Source: Amylibacter sp. (GTDB taxonomy: Bacteria > Pseudomonadota > Alphaproteobacteria > Rhodobacterales > Rhodobacteraceae). From it: a stretch of 5,901 nt of DNA. Location of the stretch: NCBI GenBank assembly GCA_027083485.1, contig JALWOO010000356.1:1-5901 (forward strand), in the 5' to 3' direction. The position numbers were made by a program, and so were the translations under genes. The notes beneath the pieces are model-generated. The model ran no database searches. It worked only from the letters and a program-made list of their open reading frames with translations, and was not told the DNA's origin. This document shows positions 1-5,528 of the stretch, one piece after another; the stretch's first letter is position 1, and the number at the start of each line of letters is the position of its first letter.

Positions 1-535
1 GGCCCTGTGTGCGCTCCATCGGGAAATCTGCGTGCCAGCCGATTTTGCTGGCAAAGGGGGCGATGGCCTTTTCGGCAACGGAGAGCGGTCCCTGGTCGCG
101 GGCGAAATGGTTGACGATAATGACCTCGCCGCCGGGTTTGCAGACCCGTGCCATTTCGGCAATCACCTGTTCGGGATCCGGCACCACAGAGATCAGGTAC
201 ATGGCGACCACGGCATCGAAATGGTTGTCGGGGAATTCCATGGCGCGGGCATCCATTTCATGGATATCGACCACGTTGCACAGGTTTTTGCGTTCGACCT
301 TTTTGCGGGCTTTGTTCAGCATATGGGGCGAGACATCAATGCCGGTAATCTGCAGGTGCGGGGCGTAATGTTTGAGCGACAGACCGGTGCCAACGCCGAC
401 CTCCAGCACATGGCCGGAGAGGGTGTTCAAATGCTTGATGGCGCGGCGTCGTCCGATGGAAGAGACTGCGCCAAATGTCTTGTCGTAAACAGGTGCCCAC
501 AAGCGGTAGGAGGTTTTTATATCGTTCAGGTCCAA
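1..535 (-). CDS. pmtA: Phosphatidylethanolamine N-methyltransferase, Rhodobacter-type PmtA (3' partial)
   Basis: SAM-dependent methyltransferase expected to convert phosphatidylethanolamine to phosphatidylcholine in three steps at the inner face of the membrane. The 178 residues visible begin MDLNDIKTSYRLWAPVYD. They show a class I SAM-binding motif LEVGVGTG at residues 44-51, an acidic residue at the end of strand 2 (GID, D67), a motif II-like FDAVVAMYL segment near 113-121, and the motif III-like RVCKPGGEVIIVNHF. The SYRLWAPVYDKTFGAV opening and the GRRRAIKHLN segment match what I recall of the soluble Rhodobacter PmtA family, about 200 residues long, so roughly 25 C-terminal residues lie beyond base 1. 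An in-frame TAA at 575-577 limits the start. The only ATG, GTG or TTG codon before the conserved region is TTG at 533-535. The gene lies 82 bp downstream of ptsP. A general UbiE/Methyltransf_11 enzyme is the alternative. Confidence 0.85.
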   Translation of the reverse strand, partial: MDLNDIKTSYRLWAPVYDKTFGAVSSIGRRRAIKHLNTLSGHVLEVGVGTGLSLKHYAPHLQITGIDVSPHMLNKARKKVERKNLCNVVDIHEMDARAMEFPDNHFDAVVAMYLISVVPDPEQVIAEMARVCKPGGEVIIVNHFARDQGPLSVAEKAIAPFASKIGWHADFPMERTQG

Positions 536-545
536 GGGCCTAGTA

Positions 546-549
546 TCCT
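546..549 (-). promoter_or_regulatory. Ribosome binding site supporting the TTG start of pmtA
   Basis: AGGA on the minus strand lies 10 nt upstream of the TTG at 533-535. It is a modest Shine-Dalgarno match at a slightly long spacing. It matters because the in-frame stop at 575-577 leaves no ATG or GTG to choose instead. Confidence 0.5.
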
Positions 550-573
550 GTATTCTGGTGCTGAATGCGACGT

Positions 574-602
574 GTTATGGTTTGTAAGCGACGAAATCGC
601 AA
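574..602 (-). promoter_or_regulatory. Weak sigma70-like promoter candidate ahead of pmtA
   Basis: On the minus strand TTGCGA (597-602) and CATAAC (574-579) are separated by 17 nt. Each matches the sigma70 consensus at four of six positions. They sit in the 82 bp ptsP-pmtA gap, in the right place to give pmtA its own transcript. The match is weak enough to arise by chance. Confidence 0.25.
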
Positions 603-617
603 GCGGAAATTTTGGGG

Positions 618-2864
618 TTATTGTTTGTCCAGCCATTCTTGCATGGCCTTGCGCACGGATTGGTTGCCCGAGCGGCGGGCTTTGTTAATGACTCTGCGGG
701 CTTCGGAGAGGTCCACGCGGCGCAACATGGCCTTGACCGGGCCAATGGAGGAGGGGCGCATGGACATGGTGCGCAGGCCCATGGTGGCAAAGCAAAGCGC
801 CTCCAGAGGTTTGCCAGCATCCTCGCCACAAAAACTGACCGGGGTGCCAAGGTCAAAACAGCGTTTGCAGATCATCTCCAGAAAGGTCAGAAAGCTGACG
901 TTCAGGGTGTCATATCGGGAACGTACGCGTTCGTTTTCGCGATCGGCGGCAAAGAAAAACTGTTTTAAATCATTACCGCCAATGGAGATAAAATCTGCCA
1001 TTTCGAAAAACTGGTCCGGGGCAAAGGCCAGTGACGGGGTTTCCAGCATAGCACCGACCTCAAGGTCATCCGGCACCTTGTGGCCCAGACGGATTTCGGT
1101 TTCGATGACCTTGTCCAGTATGGCGCGGGCTTGCTGGAATTCCTCGAACTGGGCCACAAAAGGGAACATGATCCGTGTCGGCTGGCCTTTGGTGGCGCGC
1201 AGGATGGCTTGTAATTGCATGCGCATTACGGCTTTGCGTTCCAGACCAACACGAATGGCACGCCAGCCCATGGCCGGATTGGGTTCGTCCTCGGGGCGCA
1301 GGTAGGGGACCACTTTGTCAGAGCCGATGTCCAGCGTGCGAAAGGTCACGGGTTTGCCTTTGGCGGCGTCTACCACACGGCCATAAAGTTCTGCCAGCTC
1401 ATCGCGCATCGGCATTTTATTGCGGATCAGGAATTGCAGTTCGGTGCGGAACAGGCCGACGCCTTGGGCACCGGAGCTTTCCAGACTTGGCAAATCCGCC
1501 ATCAGGCCTGCATTCATCAGCAATTCAATGGTGACCCCGTCGCGGGTCCGGGCCGGTTTGTCGCGGATTGCGGTGTATTGCTTGATGGCCTGCTGTGCCA
1601 TGGCAATTTTTTCGCCATAGGCCGTGGCGACGCTCTCATCGGGGCGCAGGTGCACGATGCCTTGGTCGCCATCTACAAGGATGGAATCGTTATTCAGGGC
1701 TTCTACGGTGATTTTGTCCGCATGAATCACCATCGGGATTGCCCAGGCGCGCGCGATTATGGCAGCATGAGAGCCGACCGAGCCTTGTTCCAGCACGATG
1801 CCTTTGAGCCGTTTTCCATATTCCAGCAGTTCTCCGGGGCCGATATTGCGGGCGATCAAGACCGGATTTTCCGGCAAAGGGTCGCTGGGCTGCCGGCCTT
1901 GGCCGGTGAGCTGGCGCAACAGGCGGTTGGACAGGTCGTCCAGATCATGCAGGCGTTCACGCAAGTAGGGATCCGGTACGCGGGCCATGCGGGCGCGGGT
2001 GGCGGATTGTTCCTTTTCCACCGCAACCTCGGCGGCAAGGCCGCTGTCGATGCTGGCCTCAAGGCGGCGGATCCAGCCCTTGGAATTGGCGAACATACGA
2101 TAGGCTTCCATGACGTCGCGGTGTTCATTGTCCGCGATGCCGGCGCGATTGGCATTCAGCAAGGTGTTGATGGAAATGCGCAGCTGATCCATGGCCGCAT
2201 TCAGACGTTTCTTTTCGGCCTCCGGATCATCGGCAACCGGATTGGTAATCACGATTTGCGGGTCATGCAGCACCACATTGCCCTGTGCGCTGCCTTCCTG
2301 GGCGGAAACGCCGCGAAACATGATGGCGCGTTGGTGAGGGATGGTCATAGCCTCGCCTGCACCGACAAAGGCCCCGAGTTCTTTCATCTCGGCGATCAGC
2401 ATCGCCACGATTTCAAGGGCATAGACCTCGTCATCGGTGAATGTGCGTTTCTTCAGGCTTTGTACGACCAGCACGCCGAGCACTTCTCCAAGACGCTGGA
2501 TCGGCACGCCCAGCAGCGAGGAATAGCGTTCCTCGCCGGTTTCCGGCATGTAGCGAAACCCCTTTTCGGCTGGGGCGTCTTCGGTGTTGATCGGGCTGGC
2601 CTCCCGGGCGACACGGCCTACCAGACCTTCGCCATAGCGCAAGCGCGCCTGATGTACAGAGGCTTTTTCCAGGCCCTCGGTGGCGCAGAGTTCCAGCGTC
2701 TGGCGATCCCGACGCAGGTAAATCGAGCAAACCTCGGTTCCCATGCTGTCGGCCACAAGCCGCACGATCCGGTCCAGCCGTTCCTGACCATCGCCGTTTT
2801 CGGCCAGCGTATCACGCAGCTTTGTCAAAAGCTGGCGGCTGTCTTGTCCTGTCAGCTGTGCCAT
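618..2864 (-). CDS. ptsP: PTS-Ntr Enzyme I (GAF domain plus PEP-protein phosphotransferase)
   Basis: Cytoplasmic Enzyme I of the nitrogen phosphotransferase system. It autophosphorylates from PEP and passes phosphate to NPr (PtsO) and then EIIA-Ntr (PtsN), a chain tied to nitrogen and potassium status rather than sugar uptake. From the start at 2864 the protein has 748 residues, normal for PtsP. Domain order is: GAF domain at about 20-160; Enzyme I N-terminal helical region at about 178-300; swivelling phosphohistidine domain with SVGSHAAIIAR (active His366); and PEP-binding barrel at about 430-730. The barrel has GLFRTE (R473), FRTLDIGSDK (R509), MLETP (E608), SIGGNDL (N631, D632) and SFCGEDAG (C679). 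All key Enzyme I residues are present, so it should be active. An ATG 27 nt upstream has no ribosome site and lies in a hairpin loop. The ATG at 2864 has GGAG 8 nt before it. The gene follows lysC by 76 bp, an arrangement common in alphaproteobacteria, and may share its transcript. Confidence 0.96.
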   Translation of the reverse strand: MAQLTGQDSRQLLTKLRDTLAENGDGQERLDRIVRLVADSMGTEVCSIYLRRDRQTLELCATEGLEKASVHQARLRYGEGLVGRVAREASPINTEDAPAEKGFRYMPETGEERYSSLLGVPIQRLGEVLGVLVVQSLKKRTFTDDEVYALEIVAMLIAEMKELGAFVGAGEAMTIPHQRAIMFRGVSAQEGSAQGNVVLHDPQIVITNPVADDPEAEKKRLNAAMDQLRISINTLLNANRAGIADNEHRDVMEAYRMFANSKGWIRRLEASIDSGLAAEVAVEKEQSATRARMARVPDPYLRERLHDLDDLSNRLLRQLTGQGRQPSDPLPENPVLIARNIGPGELLEYGKRLKGIVLEQGSVGSHAAIIARAWAIPMVIHADKITVEALNNDSILVDGDQGIVHLRPDESVATAYGEKIAMAQQAIKQYTAIRDKPARTRDGVTIELLMNAGLMADLPSLESSGAQGVGLFRTELQFLIRNKMPMRDELAELYGRVVDAAKGKPVTFRTLDIGSDKVVPYLRPEDEPNPAMGWRAIRVGLERKAVMRMQLQAILRATKGQPTRIMFPFVAQFEEFQQARAILDKVIETEIRLGHKVPDDLEVGAMLETPSLAFAPDQFFEMADFISIGGNDLKQFFFAADRENERVRSRYDTLNVSFLTFLEMICKRCFDLGTPVSFCGEDAGKPLEALCFATMGLRTMSMRPSSIGPVKAMLRRVDLSEARRVINKARRSGNQSVRKAMQEWLDKQ

Positions 2865-2872
2865 TTGCCTTG

Positions 2873-2876
2873 CTCC
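2873..2876 (-). promoter_or_regulatory. Ribosome binding site deciding the ptsP start
   Basis: GGAG on the minus strand, 8 nt upstream of the ATG at 2862-2864. It favours this start over the in-frame ATG at 2889-2891, which has no purine-rich motif upstream. Confidence 0.7.
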
Positions 2877-2884
2877 GTGCCAAA

Positions 2885-2898
2885 GCCCCATGCGGGGC
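2885..2898 (-). repeat. Small GC hairpin in the lysC-ptsP gap
   Basis: Perfect 5 bp inverted repeat (GCCCC and GGGGC) with a 4 nt loop. It lies 43 nt past the lysC stop and 20 nt before the ptsP start. On the minus strand it is followed by only three T residues, so it is at best a weak terminator or an mRNA-processing or stability element. The loop contains the spurious upstream ATG of ptsP. Confidence 0.45.
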
Positions 2899-2940
2899 GT
2901 TACAGCATTTACCTATCGCAAGTGGTGCGCAAGGAAAGCC

Positions 2941-4182
2941 CTAGGTTGCGTGTTCCAGTTCGAATTCATCATGCAACGCGCGCACGGCCAATTCCAGATA
3001 TTTCCGGTCCACCAGTACAGAAATCTTGATTTCCGAGGTGGTGATCACCTTGATGTTAACACCTTCGCGCGACAGGGTGTCAAACATTTGCTTGGCCACA
3101 CCCACATGGGAGCGCATGCCGATGCCGACCACGGAAACCTTGGATACATTTTTATCGGAAACCAGCCCGTGATAATTGATTTCGCCGCTTTCCTTGGCCC
3201 CGTTCAGGGCATTTTCGGCGCGCAATACCTGATCGACGGGGCAAGAGAAGGTCATGTCGGTGCGGCCTTCTTCTGAAATGTTCTGCACGATCATGTCCAC
3301 ATTCACCCCCGCATCGGCCAGCGGGCCGAAAATGGCGGCGGCAATGCCCGGGCGGTCGGCCACAGAGACAAGGGTCATCTTGGCTTCGTCACGCACAAAG
3401 GCGACGCCATTCACGACGTTGTTTTCCATAATTTCTTCCTCTTCACATACCAGCGTGCCGGCGGTTTCGGATATATCTTCGTCAAATGAACTCAGCACCC
3501 GCAAAGGCACCTTGAAGCGCATGGCCAGTTCCACCGAACGGGTTTGCAGCACTTTGGCCCCGAGCGAGGCCAGTTCCAGCATTTCCTCGTAGGATATTTT
3601 TTTCAGCTTGGACGCATTGGACACAATGCGCGGGTCGGTGGTGTAAATCCCGTCCACATCCGTATAGATGTCACAGCGCACCGCATCAAACGCGGCGGCA
3701 AAAGCCACGGCGGTGGTATCTGATCCCCCGCGCCCGAGCGTGGTAATGCGTCCGTCTTCTGCAATGCCCTGAAAACCGGCGACAACGGCAACCTTCATGC
3801 CCTCTTTGAATTTGGCATCCAGATTATCGGTGGGGATTTCCTCGATGCGGGCAGCCCCGTGGGCCGAGGAGGTTTTCAACGGCACTTGCCAGCCTTGCCA
3901 GCTGCGGGCCGGTATGCCCATTTCCTGCAAGGTCAGCGCCATCAGACCGGCGGTGACGTTTTCGCCAGAAGACACAACCGCATCATATTCACGCGCATCA
4001 TAGAGCGGTGAAGTCTGCTGTACCCAGCCGACCATTTCATTGGTTTTACCGGACATGGCGGAAACGATCACGATCACTTCGTGACCATTGTCGACTTCTT
4101 GCTTGACCTTTTTTGCGGCATTCGCAATCCGGTCCAGATCGGCCACGGATGTGCCGCCAAATTTCATTACCAGACGGGGCAT
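2941..4182 (-). CDS. lysC: Aspartate kinase (aspartokinase), monofunctional, two ACT domains
   Basis: Phosphorylates aspartate to 4-aspartyl phosphate, the entry step to lysine/diaminopimelate, threonine and methionine synthesis; cytoplasmic. The protein has 413 residues, typical of the LysC class made of an amino-acid kinase domain plus paired ACT domains. Motifs are MKFGGTSV at 6-13, a SAMSGKTNEM loop at 41-50, SSGENV at 71-76, GRGGSDTTAVA at 150-160 and YTDVDGIYTTDPRIV at 173-187. ACT1 covers about 267-335 (DRPGIAAAIFGPLADAGVNV, QNISEEGRTDMTF) and ACT2 about 346-410 (VGIGMRSHVGVAKQMF, SEIKISVLVD). The ACT domains imply allosteric feedback by lysine and/or threonine; which effector cannot be read from the sequence. 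The start is ATG at 4180-4182, with GAAGG 7 nt upstream. The frame stays open upstream across the DUF1178 gene, but that extension has no kinase similarity. ptsP follows 76 bp downstream and DUF1178 precedes by 91 bp. Confidence 0.97.
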   Translation of the reverse strand: MPRLVMKFGGTSVADLDRIANAAKKVKQEVDNGHEVIVIVSAMSGKTNEMVGWVQQTSPLYDAREYDAVVSSGENVTAGLMALTLQEMGIPARSWQGWQVPLKTSSAHGAARIEEIPTDNLDAKFKEGMKVAVVAGFQGIAEDGRITTLGRGGSDTTAVAFAAAFDAVRCDIYTDVDGIYTTDPRIVSNASKLKKISYEEMLELASLGAKVLQTRSVELAMRFKVPLRVLSSFDEDISETAGTLVCEEEEIMENNVVNGVAFVRDEAKMTLVSVADRPGIAAAIFGPLADAGVNVDMIVQNISEEGRTDMTFSCPVDQVLRAENALNGAKESGEINYHGLVSDKNVSKVSVVGIGMRSHVGVAKQMFDTLSREGVNIKVITTSEIKISVLVDRKYLELAVRALHDEFELEHAT

Positions 4183-4189
4183 GGCATTG

Positions 4190-4194
4190 CCTTC
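4190..4194 (-). promoter_or_regulatory. Ribosome binding site fixing the lysC start
   Basis: GAAGG on the minus strand, 7 nt before the ATG at 4180-4182. It supports the canonical N-terminus MPRLVMKFGG over the longer open frame that runs upstream through the DUF1178 gene. Confidence 0.65.
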
Positions 4195-4221
4195 ACGCTT
4201 TGAATTACTGTTCGCGGGTGT

Positions 4222-4248
4222 CTTATAGGTGATTGGGCGGTGGGGCAA
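4222..4248 (-). promoter_or_regulatory. Possible sigma70-like promoter of lysC
   Basis: In the 91 bp gap between the DUF1178 gene and lysC, the minus strand carries TATAAG (4222-4227), a five-of-six match to the -10 consensus. TTGCCC (4243-4248) sits 15 nt upstream as a -35 candidate. The spacer is short, so the -10 is the better half of the call. It would start transcription about 30 nt ahead of the lysC ATG. Confidence 0.35.
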
Positions 4249-4256
4249 GGCGTGTT

Positions 4257-4272
4257 GTTCCGCACGGGGAAC
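4257..4272 (-). repeat. Short inverted repeat just past the DUF1178 stop
   Basis: GTTCC and GGAAC arms of 5 bp around a 6 nt loop, starting 2 nt beyond the DUF1178 stop codon. No T-run follows on the minus strand, so it does not look like an intrinsic terminator. It could mark an mRNA 3' end or be chance. Confidence 0.3.
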
Positions 4273-4273
4273 C

Positions 4274-4720
4274 CTAATTCGTGCGCTTGTTGCCCCATGG
4301 CAGGGGTACAACGGGGATGCCTTCTTCGGCGAGTTCTTTGGCCTCTTCGATTTTTGCCTGACCGTAAATCGGGCGCTCGGGGGCGTCGCCGTCGTGGATG
4401 GCACGGGCTTCGGATACGAAATTTTCGCCCACATCTTCAGAGGTTTCTTCAACCATCTTGCGCATTTCGCCAAGGGCCTGTTCCGCGGGGGAGGCCGGCT
4501 CCGATAACGGGCTGTCCTGTTTCGCAGGTTCGGTTTGGGCTGGGGCGGCGGGGCGCTTTGTCCGTACTTGCGGGGCCATGATTGCCTTTTCCACCTCCGA
4601 CACGCCACAGACCGAACAGGCCACCATGCCTGCATCCAGCAGTTTTTCAAAGGCCGCCGCCGATTGAAACCAGCTATCGAACCTGTGATCTTTGCTGCAT
4701 TTGAGGGTGTATTTAATCAT
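4274..4720 (-). CDS. DUF1178 family protein, zinc-ribbon-like
   Basis: Small cytoplasmic protein of 148 residues, of unknown function. Its N-terminus (MIKYTLKCSKDHRFDSWF) and the segment CSVCGVSEVEKAIMAP match the DUF1178 family as I recall it. C8, H12, C35 and C38 form a plausible metal-binding set, similar to FmdB-type zinc ribbons. Residues 52-80 are a low-complexity Pro/Ala/Glu/Ser/Lys linker. The C-terminal part (about 81-148) is acidic and helical, with GEMRKMVEETSEDVGENF, RPIYGQAKIEEAKEL and the ending GIPVVPLPW, all family-like. No signal peptide or membrane segment is seen. The start ATG at 4718-4720 begins at the conserved first residue of the family. Its ribosome site is poor: AGG lies too close at 3 nt, and GGGG lies 11 nt away. 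It sits between gcrA and lysC, 99 and 91 bp away. Co-orientation alone does not indicate a role. Confidence 0.88.
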   Translation of the reverse strand: MIKYTLKCSKDHRFDSWFQSAAAFEKLLDAGMVACSVCGVSEVEKAIMAPQVRTKRPAAPAQTEPAKQDSPLSEPASPAEQALGEMRKMVEETSEDVGENFVSEARAIHDGDAPERPIYGQAKIEEAKELAEEGIPVVPLPWGNKRTN

Positions 4721-4751
4721 TTACCTGTTCGCCCCAATTCCTTCCGGACAA

Positions 4752-4792
4752 GAGTAAGCCCAAAGCCGCCGTTTGGCAATTCAAGGCTACTC
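4752..4792 (-). repeat. Compound stem-loop in the gcrA-DUF1178 gap
   Basis: On the minus strand GAGTAGC (4786-4792) can pair with GCTTACTC (4752-4759) with one bulged base. Inside this, CCAAA (4772-4776) pairs with TTTGG (4760-4764) around a 7 nt loop. The two stems abut on one side and are separated by nine unpaired bases on the other. It lies about 30 nt past the gcrA stop. No T-tract follows (TTGTCCGG), so it is not a textbook terminator; it could protect the gcrA mRNA 3' end. The rest of the 4721-4819 gap shows nothing recognisable. Confidence 0.35.
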
Positions 4793-4819
4793 CCGTTTCA
4801 TCAGGAAAGGGTTAACCGA

Positions 4820-5392
4820 TCAACGACGCCGGTCACGCCGCGCGGACATCGGCTGAAAGGCCACGGCGTTATGGGCTTCGCAATAGGGTTTGCCCTGTTG
4901 CACGCCCAGCCCGCAAAACCAGAAATCATCCGTTGCCGGATCGCCAATCGGCCATTTGCAGGTTTTCTCGGTCAACTGCATCAGGGTCAGCTTCTTGGCG
5001 GTCTTTTCGACTTCGGCAACCGTGGCCAAAGCTTCCTGACTGATTTCATTCAGCGAAGGTTGCGGCGGCAGGGGTTTGCCGGCGGTGATGATCGGCTTGC
5101 GCGGCGGAATTGTCAGGGCCTTGGCGACGATGGTCGTAGAGGAAGGCGGCTCTGTCGATTTGGGGGATGCTGCCGGTGCTGCCTTTGGCTTGCGCTTGGC
5201 CGGTTCTTTGGCGGCGGGTTTGTCCTTGGCCGCTTTGGCCGGTGTTGCGCGGTTGGACAGGCCCAGACGATGCACCTTGCCAATCACCGCATTCCGGGTG
5301 ACTCCGCCCAGTTCCTTGGCAATCTGGCTGGCGCTCCGGCCCTCGCCCCACATGTTTTTCAGCAGCTCGACCCGCTCGTCTGTCCACGACAT
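4820..5392 (-). CDS. gcrA: GcrA cell-cycle regulator
   Basis: Alphaproteobacterial transcription factor that binds RNA polymerase sigma70 and acts at promoters carrying the CcrM methylation site GANTC, activating cell-cycle and division genes. The protein has 190 residues. The N-terminal DNA-binding helix-turn-helix at 1-46 opens MSWTDERVELLKNMWGEG and contains SASQIAKELGGVTRNAVIGK and VHRLGLS. A long Ala/Lys/Pro-rich disordered linker spans about 47-130. The C-terminal sigma70-interacting domain at about 135-182 has CKWPIGDP, DFWFCGLG and PYCEAHNAVAFQP (C145, C160, C171, H174). The last residues are strongly basic. The start is ATG at 5390-5392, with GGAG 7 nt upstream and the family-typical MSW opening. 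In-frame ATGs at 5398 and 5443 would give non-family extensions, and the latter lies inside an inverted repeat. It stands behind its own promoter, 136 bp after a histidine kinase gene. Confidence 0.96.
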   Translation of the reverse strand: MSWTDERVELLKNMWGEGRSASQIAKELGGVTRNAVIGKVHRLGLSNRATPAKAAKDKPAAKEPAKRKPKAAPAASPKSTEPPSSTTIVAKALTIPPRKPIITAGKPLPPQPSLNEISQEALATVAEVEKTAKKLTLMQLTEKTCKWPIGDPATDDFWFCGLGVQQGKPYCEAHNAVAFQPMSARRDRRR

Positions 5393-5399
5393 TTGCATA

Positions 5400-5403
5400 C
5401 TCC
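5400..5403 (-). promoter_or_regulatory. Ribosome binding site deciding the gcrA start
   Basis: GGAG on the minus strand, 7 nt before the ATG at 5390-5392. It selects the MSW start. The ATG at 5396-5398 lies between this site and the true start, only 1 nt from the GGAG, too close to be used. Confidence 0.75.
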
Positions 5404-5411
5404 AGTCGTTC

Positions 5412-5428
5412 ACCGGCACAGGGCCGGT
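5412..5428 (-). repeat. Inverted repeat 2 in the gcrA leader
   Basis: Perfect 6 bp arms ACCGGC and GCCGGT with a 5 nt spacer. It ends 8 nt upstream of the gcrA GGAG ribosome site and abuts inverted repeat 1, sharing base 5428. All-GC/AC arms suggest a stable RNA hairpin close to the ribosome landing site, or a protein operator. No T-run follows, which argues against a terminator. Confidence 0.5.
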
Positions 5429-5449
5429 TCCGGATTCATCCATCCGGAA
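5428..5449 (-). repeat. Inverted repeat 1 in the gcrA leader, overlapping a GANTC site
   Basis: Perfect 8 bp arms TTCCGGAT and ATCCGGAA around a 6 nt spacer, 36 to 57 nt upstream of the gcrA start and just downstream of the predicted transcription start. The GANTC site at 5433-5437 spans one arm and the spacer. It could be a dimeric regulator operator or an mRNA hairpin; the sequence alone does not decide. Confidence 0.6.
5433..5437. promoter_or_regulatory. CcrM methylation site (GANTC) in the gcrA leader
   Basis: GATTC on the plus strand, GAATC on the minus. My manual scan found five GANTC sites in the window (starting at 690, 1684, 1724, 5300 and 5433), and this is the only one outside coding sequence. 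GANTC is the CcrM target in alphaproteobacteria and is recognised in methylated form by GcrA. Its place in the gcrA control region suggests methylation-sensitive or autoregulatory control, which is inference. Confidence 0.6.
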
Positions 5450-5471
5450 GGATTATCATTGACCAGCCTCT

Positions 5472-5499
5472 ATTGTAACCTTTGCACAGCGCGTGACAA
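5472..5499 (-). promoter_or_regulatory. Sigma70-like promoter of gcrA
   Basis: On the minus strand TTGTCA (5494-5499) and TACAAT (5472-5477) each match the sigma70 consensus at five of six positions, with a 16 nt spacer. Transcription would begin near 5465, giving a leader of about 70 nt that includes both inverted repeats and the GANTC site. This is the strongest promoter-like signal in the window. Confidence 0.65.
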
Positions 5500-5528
5500 G
5501 GCGGCAGCGTGTTTTTTATTTTTACGCC

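Noticed and set aside
32..688. A 218-codon plus-strand frame opposite pmtA.
   Set aside because: It is antisense to a clear methyltransferase with its SAM-binding motif, and has no recognisable domain or ribosome site.
2865..2891. Alternative ptsP start at 2891.
   Set aside because: No ribosome site lies upstream and the ATG falls in the loop of a GC hairpin. The ATG at 2864 has GGAG at 8 nt.
1215..3029. A 604-codon open frame on the plus strand, antisense to ptsP and the end of lysC.
   Set aside because: It is complementary to a fully conserved Enzyme I gene with all catalytic motifs intact. The predicted peptide is low-quality (rich in His, Gly, Gln and Phe) with no recognisable domain. 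Long antisense frames are common opposite GC-biased codons.
4183..4650. Upstream extension of the lysC frame to an ATG at 4650, giving a 569-residue protein.
   Set aside because: The extension runs out of frame through the DUF1178 gene, is rich in Arg/Pro/Lys with no domain, and the canonical start at 4182 has a good ribosome site and normal family length.
5393..5443. Longer GcrA starting at 5443.
   Set aside because: The extra 17 residues are not family-like, the ATG is inside an inverted repeat, and GGAG plus the MSW opening mark 5392.
5510..5524. T-rich run on the plus strand after the histidine kinase stop, considered as a terminator tail.
   Set aside because: It reads as A-rich on the coding (minus) strand, and no convincing GC stem precedes it on the plus strand. 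There is also no plus-strand gene to terminate.
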